Both the position numbers and the translations under genes were made by a program. DNA of 64,000 nt from JAAYAO01 sp051133435 (lineage in GTDB: Bacteria > Actinomycetota > Actinomycetes > Propionibacteriales > Propionibacteriaceae). Below the pieces are notes generated by a model. That model did no database searches. It was not told where the DNA came from and saw nothing but the letters and a program-made list of their open reading frames with translations. The stretch is from the NCBI RefSeq assembly GCF_051133435.1, contig NZ_JBPGNY010000001.1, positions 744,001-808,000 on the forward strand, given 5' to 3'. Below, one piece after another: positions 16,313 through 24,660 of the stretch. Each line of letters starts with the position of its first letter. Within the stretch, counting starts at the first letter, position 1.

Positions 16313-17284
16313 TCACTCGGTCCAGGTGAACTGCTCGGCCTCGTATCCCGATTCGAGGATTCCCTGATCCATCATCATGTCGGCGACGCGCTGAATCTCG
16401 GCGACATCGGTTTCGGTGATGAAGGTCGGCATGGGCATCTCGAGCGCGGTGTCGGCCGGCACCTTGGTCACGGTCGGCAGCCACTCACGCCATTCCTTCT
16501 CCTTGCTGAGGATGTCCTTGTTGGCGGCATACATCGCACGGGCGAAGGCGGCCGCGGTGTTCGGGTTCTTGTTCAGGAAGTTGTCGCCAGCAACGAAGTT
16601 GGAAACGGCCAGCTTGTTGTTCGGACCCTCCGTCAGATCAACGACCTGACGCATATCGGCATTACGCGCAGCCGACAGGAACGGCTCCGGGGCGTAGCCG
16701 ACGTCGATGGAGTCGGACTGCACACCGGTCAACATTTCCGGGAACGGCACCTCGACGAAGGTGGGATTGACCTCGATGCCCTTCTCCTTCGCCAAAGCGC
16801 GGAAGGTCACATCACCAACGTTGCTGGTGGTGTTGATACCGATGGTCTTCCCGTCCAGGTCCTCGATCCCCTTGATGGCGGAATCGGGCTTGACGTACAT
16901 GCCGATGCTGTTGTCCCCCAACGCCGACCCCAGCACGACGGTCTTCACCGGCATGCCCGACTGAGTGGCCGTGGCAGTGGTGAAGGTGTTGGAGATCGAG
17001 AAGTCGAGTTCACCGGTGGCAACCTTCTGCGCTCCGACCGGGCCACCCTGAACCGGCTCGAGGGTGACGGTCAGACCTTCCTTCTCGAAGAAGCCGTTCT
17101 CCTGGGCCCAGTACACGGTGGAGTAGTCGGCCAGCGGCAGCACACCAACGGTGATCTCCGCCTTCTCCGGGGCGCCACCGTCGCCGCCACCGCTATTTCC
17201 GTCATCGCCGCCGCCACCACAAGCGGTGAGCAACAGCGCGGCACCGATGCCGGCCACAGCCAGCTTGCGCATGTTCTTGATCAT
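16313..17284 (-). CDS. ABC importer substrate-binding lipoprotein (SsuA/NMT1-like)
   Basis: A 323-residue lipoprotein: N-terminal MIKNMRKLAV, a hydrophobic stretch, and the lipobox LLTAC, followed by a Gly-rich linker. The mature part (ITVGVLPLADYSTVYWAQ, NGFFEKEGLTVTLEP, GKTIGINTT) is typical of SsuA/TauA/NMT1 periplasmic-type receptors for sulfonates, taurine, pyrimidines or aromatic acids. The ATG has GGAGG 6 nt upstream. With the ATPase and two permeases it forms a complete importer that probably delivers the substrate of the downstream catabolic genes. Confidence 0.93.
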   Translation of the reverse strand: MIKNMRKLAVAGIGAALLLTACGGGGDDGNSGGGDGGAPEKAEITVGVLPLADYSTVYWAQENGFFEKEGLTVTLEPVQGGPVGAQKVATGELDFSISNTFTTATATQSGMPVKTVVLGSALGDNSIGMYVKPDSAIKGIEDLDGKTIGINTTSNVGDVTFRALAKEKGIEVNPTFVEVPFPEMLTGVQSDSIDVGYAPEPFLSAARNADMRQVVDLTEGPNNKLAVSNFVAGDNFLNKNPNTAAAFARAMYAANKDILSKEKEWREWLPTVTKVPADTALEMPMPTFITETDVAEIQRVADMMMDQGILESGYEAEQFTWTE

Positions 17285-17326
17285 GGGAACCTCCGAAAGA
17301 GATGTCTTGTCGTTTCGATGTTGAGT

Positions 17327-18118
17327 TCAGGAACCAGCCGGCGCCGGCTCAGTTTCGGATCGACGCAGCAGCGTGGTGACATGGGCACGCACATCGACGA
17401 ACCGTTGATCTGCCTTGGTCGTGACATGGTCGCGTGGGCGCGGGAGGTCAACGTCGATGACCTCGGCCACCACACTCGGTGGCTTGGACAGCACGATGAT
17501 CCGATCGGCCAGATACACGCTCTCGTCGATGTCGTGGGTGACCACCAGCACGGTGATGCCGAGCTTGGCCTGGATCCGCATCAGCAGATCCTCGAGATCC
17601 GCACGGGTCTGTGCGTCCACCGAGGCGTACGGCTCGTCCATCAGCAGGAGCTTCGGGTGCGAAGCCAGCGCTCGCGCGATGGCCACGCGCTGCTGCATGC
17701 CGCCGGACATTTCCCACGGGTAGAGGTTCTCCTTGCCCGCCAGACCAACGGCCTCGATCGCTTCCTGTACCCGCTGGTTGCGCTCGGCGGCCGGCAGGCT
17801 CTTGATCGGGAAGGCGACGTTCTTACTGACCCGCATCCACGGGAACAGGGAACGCGAGTAGTCCTGAAAAACCATCGCCAGGCCCTCCGGGACGCTGGTC
17901 ACCGGATCGCCCTCGAACTCCACCTGCCCGGAGGTGGGCTTGTCGAGACCGGAGATGATGCGCAGGAGCGTCGACTTCCCGCAGCCCGAGGGGCCGACGA
18001 TGACGCTGATCTTGTGGGCCGGTACGTCGGCGGTGATGGAGCGTACGGCCATGTTCTCGCCGTAGGACTTGGATACCTCGCGTAGCGCGAGTTCCGGAAC
18101 GTTCATGGTTTCAGTCAT
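17327..18118 (-). CDS. ABC importer ATPase (SsuB/TauB-like)
   Basis: A 263-residue nucleotide-binding protein that powers the importer. It has Walker A GPSGCGKST, signature MSGGMQQR, Walker B LLLMDEPYAS and the H-loop THDIDE. The DLEDLLMRIQAKLG segment is typical of the nitrate/sulfonate/taurine subfamily. The ATG at 18118 overlaps the end of the permease gene by 8 nt, so it is probably translationally coupled; the GAGGAG before it is rather distant (about 12 nt). Confidence 0.94.
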   Translation of the reverse strand: MTETMNVPELALREVSKSYGENMAVRSITADVPAHKISVIVGPSGCGKSTLLRIISGLDKPTSGQVEFEGDPVTSVPEGLAMVFQDYSRSLFPWMRVSKNVAFPIKSLPAAERNQRVQEAIEAVGLAGKENLYPWEMSGGMQQRVAIARALASHPKLLLMDEPYASVDAQTRADLEDLLMRIQAKLGITVLVVTHDIDESVYLADRIIVLSKPPSVVAEVIDVDLPRPRDHVTTKADQRFVDVRAHVTTLLRRSETEPAPAGS

Positions 18119-19022
18119 GTTGTTGTGTCGCTCCTCGATGCCAGGCCAGCACACGTCGTTCGACGGCCAGGAAGATGAGATTGAAGACCACGCCGATGAT
18201 CACCAGCATGATCAGGACGGCGAAGAAGGTGGAGTAGTTGAAGTTGCGTTGACTCTGGATGAGCAGGTAGCCCAGCCCGTTCTCGGATTTCTGCAGCTCG
18301 GAGATGATCATCAGAATCAGCGAGAAGGACATGGACGTCCGGATACCCGCGAAGATCTTGGGCGCGGCACCGGGCAGGATGATGTGGGTCAGCACCCGGT
18401 GCGCCGGGATACGGAACACGCGAGCCGCCTGGGCCCGGGTGGTCCCGACGGCCGCCACCCCATCGATGGTGTTCAGCAGAATCGGCCAGATGACCGAGAA
18501 GGCGATCAGGAAGATCTTGGGCGTATCACCGGTACCGAAGAGGAAGAAGAAGACACCGAGCAGTGCCGGCGACGGCAACGACCGCCCCAGATGAACGAGG
18601 GGCTGGAACAGCCCTCGCAGCACGGCCGAGGTACCGAGGAGTACCCCGATGGTGATGCCCAGAACGATTGCCAGGAACAGCCCGATCAGCGCGCGCTGAA
18701 GACTGGGAAGCAGATGCGCGACAACAGCGTCACCGACGACGAAGGTTTCGTAGAAGGTAACCACCGCATCGACCGGCGAGGCCACGAACAACCCGATGGT
18801 CTCCTGTGCCGACAGCACCCACCAGATCGCGACGATGATCGCGGGAATCAGCAGGCGCAACCCGATGGTGCCCAACACTCCGCCGAGACGCTTCTTCTTG
18901 GTATCGGGGGATGCCGGGGCAACCGATCCGGCCGATTCGAGATTCTCCGGAGCGGCTCGGTGATTCTGCGGACCGGTGGCGACTTCGTCGACCACGTCCG
19001 GGGTGGTTGGATGGAGGCTCAT
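18111..19022 (-). CDS. ABC importer permease (SsuC/TauC-like), 1
   Basis: A 303-residue inner-membrane permease. A polar N-terminus of about 45 residues precedes six predicted membrane helices starting at LLIPAIIVAIWWVL. The coupling region is seen in HVLTHIILPGAAPKIFAGIR-like sequence (EAA loop: residues around ILPGAAPKIFAG). Two different permeases are encoded in tandem, so the channel is probably a heterodimer rather than the usual SsuC homodimer. It overlaps its neighbours on both sides (4 nt and 8 nt). Confidence 0.92.
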   Translation of the reverse strand: MSLHPTTPDVVDEVATGPQNHRAAPENLESAGSVAPASPDTKKKRLGGVLGTIGLRLLIPAIIVAIWWVLSAQETIGLFVASPVDAVVTFYETFVVGDAVVAHLLPSLQRALIGLFLAIVLGITIGVLLGTSAVLRGLFQPLVHLGRSLPSPALLGVFFFLFGTGDTPKIFLIAFSVIWPILLNTIDGVAAVGTTRAQAARVFRIPAHRVLTHIILPGAAPKIFAGIRTSMSFSLILMIISELQKSENGLGYLLIQSQRNFNYSTFFAVLIMLVIIGVVFNLIFLAVERRVLAWHRGATQQHD

Positions 19023-19810
19023 TGGGCCAGCCCCTTCTTCCAGGCGAAGATCAGGTCATCGGCACGGGCCAGCAGCAGGTTGATCACGATGCCGATCACG
19101 CCCGCGATCACCGTGGCCGCGTAGACGACGTCCAGATTGGTCGCGTTGGCCGAGTTGGTCAGGATGTAGCCGCCGATACCCGAGCCGTCCCCCACGAGAA
19201 GCTCCACGGAGACCGCGACGATCAGGCCGATGGCCGCCGAGATGCGAATACCGGTGTATGCAAAGGGCAAAGCGGCGGGAATCTTGATCGACCGCAGGAT
19301 CTGCAACTCGGAGTAGCCGAACGATCGCGCGGTCTGCACGGTGGTCGGGTCCACTCCACGGACTCCGTAGAACGTGTTCAGCAGAATCGGCCAGACGCAG
19401 GACAACCCCACGGTCAAGGACAGGGGCAGCATTCCCCCGCCGAGCAGCAACATCAGAATGGGCGCGATGGCCACCGAGGGCAGCACCCGAAACGCTTCGA
19501 TCGGCCACTCGAAGGCCAGGAACACGGGCCGGAAGGCACCCATCAGGCCACCGACCAGCACGCCTGCCAGCGTCGCGATGAGCATTCCGAGCGCCCACTC
19601 ACGCAGGGTGAATCCGACTCCGGCCCAGAATGTCGCATCCGGAAGCAAATCCAGTGCCCCGGCCAGGACCCGGCTGGGAATCGGCAGTCCGCTGGCGGAA
19701 ATCAGCCCGGAGCGCAGGACCAGTTCGGCAACGATCATCGAGCCCAGAACGCCGATCACGCCCAGGGCGAGTGTTCGCGGCGCCGAGAGTGGCTCGCTCA
19801 CAATCTTCAT
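19019..19810 (-). CDS. ABC importer permease (SsuC/TauC-like), 2
   Basis: A 263-residue permease with six predicted membrane helices and the EAA-type loop around IKIPAALPFAYTGIR. It is the first gene of the long minus-strand run. I chose the ATG at 19810 because GGGAG lies 5-6 nt upstream. An ATG at 19822 is possible, and the still longer reading to 19927 adds only charged, non-conserved sequence. Its stop overlaps permease 1 by 4 nt. Confidence 0.9.
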   Translation of the reverse strand: MKIVSEPLSAPRTLALGVIGVLGSMIVAELVLRSGLISASGLPIPSRVLAGALDLLPDATFWAGVGFTLREWALGMLIATLAGVLVGGLMGAFRPVFLAFEWPIEAFRVLPSVAIAPILMLLLGGGMLPLSLTVGLSCVWPILLNTFYGVRGVDPTTVQTARSFGYSELQILRSIKIPAALPFAYTGIRISAAIGLIVAVSVELLVGDGSGIGGYILTNSANATNLDVVYAATVIAGVIGIVINLLLARADDLIFAWKKGLAQ

Positions 19811-19892
19811 TGATTCTCCCATGCCGACAGCAAATACTTTAGGGATAAGATGTTTCCCAAGCGTGCCTGCCTGCATGACGGGTGTCAACCCT

Positions 19893-19902
19893 TTTCGCGA
19901 AA
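19893..19902. promoter_or_regulatory. Short palindrome upstream of the catabolic run
   Basis: TTTCGCGAAA is a perfect 10-bp palindrome 83 bp upstream of the first importer gene, in the 219-bp gap before pepN. A related CTTTTCGC string occurs in the divergent monooxygenase gap near 3281. It could be an operator for the island; this is weak evidence. Confidence 0.25.
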
Positions 19903-20010
19903 CTTTCTCTGGACTTCTTGGCGTCAAGGCATCGCGCTACCCGGGCCCGCCATTCGCCGGGGGAGAACAAGGCAGACCGCTTGCGCGGGAGAACAGTCTT
20001 TGCCGAAAGA

Positions 20011-20040
20011 CAAAACCCTCGGCGGTCGATCAGGCCGAGG
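20011..20040 (-). terminator. Rho-independent terminator of pepN
   Basis: On the minus strand CCTCGGC pairs with GCCGAGG (20034-20040 with 20017-20023) around a 10-nt loop, followed by GTTTTG. The stop codon of pepN lies within the hairpin. Confidence 0.7.
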
Positions 20041-22684
20041 CTTTGCCCTGTGCCCGCAGCGAGCGGCGCAGTTCGTCTAGTTCGTCGATCAGGATCCGGC
20101 GCAGTGCCGCGGGGGCGTCTTCGTGTTCGGCCAACCAGGACTCGACCGTCGCCACGATGGGATGGGCGTCGGGTCCGTCCTCGGTGAGGTCTTGGGCTCC
20201 GGGGAACAGGCCGCGCACCAGGCGCTGGGACAGTTCCATCGGGAAGTCCTGCCAGACCTGTTCCAGCGAGTCGAAGTAGCGACCGCAGAAGTAGTCGATC
20301 ATCCGTTCCGGTTCGGGATGGGTGAGTCCGGCGATGGCGGCATCGACCTGGGCGTTGGTCCACTCCCCCGCGGTGTGCAGCCGGCTCCAGGTGTGGGCCT
20401 TGATCTCGGCGAGCGGTTGGGAGGTGTGCGCCCGCAGGTGGGCCACCGCCCCCGACGCAGTCTTGTCACGCTCGAGTTCGGCGGCCAGGTCACCCTCGGC
20501 CACCTGTCCCAGCCCGGACAACGATTGCAGGGTCAACCAGCGCAGTTCGTGGTCCATCACCAGACCCTCGACCGGTCCGACCGGTTCGGTGTCCACCTCG
20601 GCCTCGTCCCGGGGTACTTCCAGTTCGGACGATTCGGTGCCGCCGTCCAACTGGGCGAACAGCCACGGGGCGGCCATCTGCACCACACCGCCGGCGGTGA
20701 TCGCCGCTCGGGCCCAGATCCGCTGTGCGTCCGAACCGGGTTCGGCCGCCTCGGCGCGGGCGCGGGCGCCGGTGAACCAGTCCTCCCGGGCGGCCTGCCG
20801 CATGTCGGCGGGCAGGAATCGTTCCACCGCCCGGGCGGCGCGAGCGGTTTGTGCCGACAGCACCGCCGAATCCACCTCGGCCCCGCCGTGGTCGAGTACC
20901 GCGCGCAGAAAAGCGACGGCGGACAGTTCGGCGTCCCGAACCGCCTCCCACAGCGTTGACCAGAGCAGCGCCCGGGCCATCGTGTCGGGCAAGGCACTCA
21001 GGTGATTCAGAGCCACCTTGGTCGAGGTCTCGTCCAGGAGCACCCGGGCATACGTGAGGTCGTCGTCGTTGACCAGCACGACCTCGTCGGCACCGGCCGG
21101 GGCGAACTCGACATCGGCATGTTCACCGGCCAACTCGACCTCGGCGCGCTCGACGCGGACCAGTTTGCCGTCGGTGAGTTCGTAGCGTCCGACCGCCAGC
21201 AGGTGCGGCCGCAGGGGGTGCTGCTCATCGACCTGCTGGCTCACCCGCAGCGTGCGGGTCTCACCCTCGCCGGGCACCCATTCGGCCCGCAGTACCGAGG
21301 GGCCACTGGTTTCCAGCCAGGCCTGCGCCCAGCTACCGAGGTCGCGGCCCGAGGCGGATTCCAGTTCGGCGAGCAGGTCGGCCAGGGTGGCGTTACCGAA
21401 GGCATGCCGACGGAAGTACCGGCGCACCCCCTCGTGGAAAGCATCGGGGCCCACCCAGTACACGAGCTGTTTCAGCACCGCCGCACCCTTGGCGTAGGTG
21501 ATCCCGTCGAAGTTCTGATCGGCGGCTTCCAGATCGACGATGTCGGCAACGATCGGGTGGGTCGAGGGCAACTGGTCGGCGGTGTAGGCCCAGGACTTGC
21601 GCTGGTCGGCGAAGGGAATCCAGGCGTCGGTGAACTGGGTGGCGTCGGCGCTGACCGCGGTGCCCATGTACTCGGCGAAGGATTCGTTGAGCCAGATGTC
21701 GTCCCACCAGCGGGCGGTGACCAGGTCGCCGAACCACATGTGCGCCATCTCGTGCAGGATCACATTGGCCCGGCTCTGGTACTGCGCCCGGGTCGGCACC
21801 GACCGGAAGATGAACTTCTCGTTGAAGGTGACGCAGCCCGGATTCTCCATCGCGCCGAGGTTGTACTCCGGCACGAACACCTGGTCGTACTTGGTCCAGG
21901 GGTAGGGGTAGTCGAAGAGCTCGTGATAGTGGGTCAGGCCCTGCTTGGTGATGGTGAAGATGTCATCGGCGTCCAGGTGCTCGGCCAGCGACTGGCGGCA
22001 CAGGATGCCCAGCGGTACCTCGATCTGCTGGCCCTGCATGTCCATCGACCACGCGTCCTCGACCCGATGCCAGGGGCCGGCGGCCACCGCAACCAGGTAG
22101 CTCGACATCGGCGGGCTCGGGGCGAACGACCAGGTCTTCATCGCCCGGCCGGCCTCGGATTCGACATCCTCGGTGTGCACATCGGGCTGGTTCGCGGTGA
22201 CCAGCCACTCCCGCGGCGCAGTCACCGACAGCACGAAGGAGGCCTTCAGGTCGGGCTGCTCGAAGACCGGAAAGATCCGGCGGGCATCGGCGGGGGCGGC
22301 GTGGGAATACAGGTAGGTCTGCTCGTCGGCGGGGTCGAAGAAGCGGTGCAAACCCTGACCGCTGCGGGAGTAGTTGGCCCGGGCCTGCACCTGCACGATG
22401 TTGGGCGACCCATCGGTGCGCAGCCCGGTCAGGGCCAGACGCGCGCCGTCCCAGGAGACGTCGATCTGCTGGTCGTTGACCTGTACCCCGTCGATGCCGG
22501 CGCCGATGAAGTCCAGCCAGGTTTCGGGCTGGGTGGAGGTGAACCGGATCCGTACCGTGACCGGGAAGTCGGCCCGGTCGTGGTCGCGCGCCGCACTCAG
22601 GTCGAGGTGTACGTCATAGCTGCTCGCCTCAACGACGGCACCGCGGGCACGGCATTCGGATCGGGTCAGATTTGCACTACTCAC
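20030..22684 (-). CDS. pepN: Aminopeptidase N (M1 family)
   Basis: An 884-residue zinc aminopeptidase that removes N-terminal residues from peptides in the cytoplasm. The substrate-binding GAMENPG motif precedes the zinc site HEMAHMWFGD, and the third ligand is the Glu in WLNESFAEY about 18 residues later. The C-terminal ERAP1-like helical domain is complete. The GTG start gives MSSANLTRSE, a form typical of actinobacterial PepN. It is a housekeeping gene at the boundary of the catabolic island and ends in a good terminator. Confidence 0.95.
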   Translation of the reverse strand: MSSANLTRSECRARGAVVEASSYDVHLDLSAARDHDRADFPVTVRIRFTSTQPETWLDFIGAGIDGVQVNDQQIDVSWDGARLALTGLRTDGSPNIVQVQARANYSRSGQGLHRFFDPADEQTYLYSHAAPADARRIFPVFEQPDLKASFVLSVTAPREWLVTANQPDVHTEDVESEAGRAMKTWSFAPSPPMSSYLVAVAAGPWHRVEDAWSMDMQGQQIEVPLGILCRQSLAEHLDADDIFTITKQGLTHYHELFDYPYPWTKYDQVFVPEYNLGAMENPGCVTFNEKFIFRSVPTRAQYQSRANVILHEMAHMWFGDLVTARWWDDIWLNESFAEYMGTAVSADATQFTDAWIPFADQRKSWAYTADQLPSTHPIVADIVDLEAADQNFDGITYAKGAAVLKQLVYWVGPDAFHEGVRRYFRRHAFGNATLADLLAELESASGRDLGSWAQAWLETSGPSVLRAEWVPGEGETRTLRVSQQVDEQHPLRPHLLAVGRYELTDGKLVRVERAEVELAGEHADVEFAPAGADEVVLVNDDDLTYARVLLDETSTKVALNHLSALPDTMARALLWSTLWEAVRDAELSAVAFLRAVLDHGGAEVDSAVLSAQTARAARAVERFLPADMRQAAREDWFTGARARAEAAEPGSDAQRIWARAAITAGGVVQMAAPWLFAQLDGGTESSELEVPRDEAEVDTEPVGPVEGLVMDHELRWLTLQSLSGLGQVAEGDLAAELERDKTASGAVAHLRAHTSQPLAEIKAHTWSRLHTAGEWTNAQVDAAIAGLTHPEPERMIDYFCGRYFDSLEQVWQDFPMELSQRLVRGLFPGAQDLTEDGPDAHPIVATVESWLAEHEDAPAALRRILIDELDELRRSLRAQGKASA

Positions 22685-22773
22685 GGGGCTGAGTGAACCA
22701 CGTTGCTGCCCGATCGGCCCATTCGAGAGCGACCTGTAGCGGTTAATCCACCCTTCAGGGTGTCCCGAGCCAC

Positions 22774-22837
22774 AAACTCACCCCCGGAGCCGTCAGGTGG
22801 TGCGAGAGTTCCTCACGAAGGTGATTGGGGTGCGTTT
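22774..22837. repeat. 64-nt palindromic element, copy 1, bracketing the first AbiEi/DUF559-type gene
   Basis: AAACTCACCCC (22774-22784) pairs with GGGGTGCGTTT (22827-22837), 10 of 11 positions. The element is exactly as long as the one at 23781-23844, and both share the right arm and several inner positions at equal offsets. Its right edge continues into a 20-bp direct repeat that covers the stop codon of the nuclease-like gene. Confidence 0.65.
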
Positions 22838-22847
22838 TCATCCATCG
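22828..22847. repeat. 20-bp direct repeat, left copy
   Basis: GGGTGCGTTTTCATCCATCG, identical to 23835-23854. The two copies enclose the AbiEi/DUF559-type gene; this copy includes its last codons and stop. Confidence 0.8.
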
Positions 22848-23674
22848 CGAGCAGCCACCAGCCGCTTGGTGAAACGGTGTTGCCGCAAACCGACCAGTCG
22901 CAGGATCAGTTGCTCGACCTCCTCCCACTGGAACATCACCTGTTCCCAGGTGAGCCGCACGACCAGATAGCCCATCGCCACCAGTCGCTGATCGCGGTAG
23001 CGGTCGCGGTGATAGGTGCCGGCATCGGCGTGGTGCCGGAAGCTGTCGACTTCGATCACGAGCCGGTCCCCGACCACCAGATCGACCCGACCCACCCCGC
23101 GGATCCGGACCTGCGGGCGTACCCGGATCCGCAACGCCCGCAGCCGCAACCGCAGCATCGTTTCGGTGCCGGAATCGCTGTGATCCAGGGCTGCTGCGGT
23201 GGGGCCGAGCACCTGCTCGACCTCACTGCGGCTCATGATGTTGCGGCCGATCATCGACTCGGCCAGCACCAGGACATTCTCGGTACTGGCGCATCGCAGG
23301 GCCTGGGCGAGTGCCAGTTCGGGCGACACCACCGGCACCGGAACCGCGCGCTGCGGTTTCGGGGCGGGACACCCGGCCGTCGCGACACGCTTGCCCCAGT
23401 GTGTGCGGTAGGTGTGCAGTCGATCGTCGATCTTCCAGGCGCCGTGCCAGGTCAACGCCGACACACATCCCAACAGTCCGCCGGAGCGCACCGCGCGCAC
23501 CACCACCTCATCGGCGCCGGGTGCGGCGAACCAGCCCCGCCGCAGGCGCACCAGTTCACCGCTGCGGGTCAGTCGTTTGATCGCGGTGGGTCCCACCCCG
23601 AAGCGGCCCAGCACACCGGTGCTCATCACATTGCCCGGTCGCCACTGCGGCGGCACATCCATCCAATCGCTCAT
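22838..23674 (-). CDS. AbiEi-like HTH plus DUF559 (Vsr/PD-(D/E)XK-like) protein, first copy
   Basis: A 278-residue protein. The N-terminal part (GVGPTAIKRLTRSGELVRLRRGW by position 26-48) resembles the AbiEi-type antitoxin winged helix, and the middle (LLGCVSALTWHG) is the usual linker domain. The C-terminal part fits DUF559, a very-short-patch-repair-like nuclease fold, with E171, D198 and E208-x-D210, then the family's RDRYRDQRL stretch. I infer a possible nuclease; no cognate toxin gene is adjacent. The ATG is preceded by AAGGGGT with almost no spacing, the same context as the second copy at 51275. The gene is bracketed by palindromes and direct repeats. Confidence 0.85.
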   Translation of the reverse strand: MSDWMDVPPQWRPGNVMSTGVLGRFGVGPTAIKRLTRSGELVRLRRGWFAAPGADEVVVRAVRSGGLLGCVSALTWHGAWKIDDRLHTYRTHWGKRVATAGCPAPKPQRAVPVPVVSPELALAQALRCASTENVLVLAESMIGRNIMSRSEVEQVLGPTAAALDHSDSGTETMLRLRLRALRIRVRPQVRIRGVGRVDLVVGDRLVIEVDSFRHHADAGTYHRDRYRDQRLVAMGYLVVRLTWEQVMFQWEEVEQLILRLVGLRQHRFTKRLVAARDG

Positions 23675-23780
23675 ACCCCTTATCGGTGGTCACTGCGCGA
23701 GCGAACTTCCCGCGCCGGTGCCGACCTGGGGAGAACACCGCCCACGTGATCGGGGCTCGTTGTGGAAAGAGCGTGGCTAC

Positions 23781-23844
23781 AAACGCACCCGTATGGCCGG
23801 TATCCGACCCGCAAGCGCCACACATCGGCCTGACGGGTGCGTTT
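23781..23844. repeat. 64-nt palindromic element, copy 2, bracketing the first AbiEi/DUF559-type gene
   Basis: AAACGCACCCGT (23781-23792) is perfectly complementary to ACGGGTGCGTTT (23833-23844). After a 2x2 mismatch, GGCCG (23795-23799) pairs with CGGCC (23826-23830). It lies between two divergent genes, so it is not a terminator for either. Confidence 0.75.
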
Positions 23845-23854
23845 TCATCCATCG
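23835..23854. repeat. 20-bp direct repeat, right copy
   Basis: GGGTGCGTTTTCATCCATCG, identical to 22828-22847 and in the same orientation, 1,007 bp apart. It ends 6 bp before the dioxygenase start codon. Confidence 0.8.
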
Positions 23855-23860
23855 GACACA

Positions 23861-24658
23861 ATGACTGTCATGACGCGCATGCCCACGGTCTTCCTCACCC
23901 ACGGTGGAGGCCCCTGTTTCTTCATGGACTGGAACCCGGCCGACGCCTGGGACGGCTTGCGGGCCGGGCTGGAATCCATCCCCGAGCTACTGCCCGAACC
24001 GGCCAGGGCGATCCTGGTGGTGTCGGCGCACTGGGAGACCGACCCGGTGTCGATCGAGGTCGGTGCCCGACCCGACCTGGTTTTCGACTACTACGGCTTC
24101 CCCCCGCACACCTACGAACTGACCTACCCGGCACCGGGCGACCCGGAGTTGGCCGAGCGGGCACGAACCCTGCTCGACGACGCGGGCATCGCGGCCCGCA
24201 CCACCTCGCGGGGTTGGGATCACGGGGTGTTCGTGCCCCTGCTGGTGGCCTATCCCGAGGCCGATGTGCCGGTGGTGGCGATGTCACTGCGAGCAGATCT
24301 CGACCCCGGAGCACACCTTGACCTGGGTCGGGCGCTGACTCCCCTGCGCGACGAAGGGGTGCTGATCATCGGCAGCGGCTCCAGCTACCACAATCTGTCC
24401 GGTGGTGGACCGGCGGCGAAGGAAGCCGCCACCGGGTTCGACCAGTGGCTGCACCAGGTGTTGCCGACCCCCGGCCACGACCGCGACCGGGCCCTGCGCG
24501 ACTGGGCCGGGGCCCCGGGTGGCCGGTTCGCCCATCCTCGTGAGGAACACCTGATCCCCCTGCATGTGGCGGCCGGTGCTGCCGAGAACGACGCCGGCCG
24601 AGCCTTCTTCGCCGAGCCGGTGCTCGGGGTGGAGATGTCCTGTTGGGTCTTCGGCTGA
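23861..24658 (+). CDS. LigB/DODA-type extradiol dioxygenase family protein
   Basis: A 265-residue protein of the 4,5-DOPA dioxygenase (YgiD-like) class III extradiol family. Histidines in LTHGGGP, SAHWE, WDHGVFVPL and SSYHNL form the expected metal site. The length is normal for the family. These cytoplasmic proteins cleave catechol-type rings, although many bacterial members have no known substrate. The start is uncertain: the ATG at 23861 has only a weak GGA upstream, ATG at 23870 is in frame, and the region before it is a repeat element rather than a normal leader. Confidence 0.88.
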   Translation: MTVMTRMPTVFLTHGGGPCFFMDWNPADAWDGLRAGLESIPELLPEPARAILVVSAHWETDPVSIEVGARPDLVFDYYGFPPHTYELTYPAPGDPELAERARTLLDDAGIAARTTSRGWDHGVFVPLLVAYPEADVPVVAMSLRADLDPGAHLDLGRALTPLRDEGVLIIGSGSSYHNLSGGGPAAKEAATGFDQWLHQVLPTPGHDRDRALRDWAGAPGGRFAHPREEHLIPLHVAAGAAENDAGRAFFAEPVLGVEMSCWVFG

Positions 24659-24660
24659 GC

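Noticed and set aside
23837..23860. Upstream GTG start for the LigB/DODA-type dioxygenase
   Set aside because: Those codons fall in the 20-bp repeat and palindrome arm and do not match the family N-terminus.
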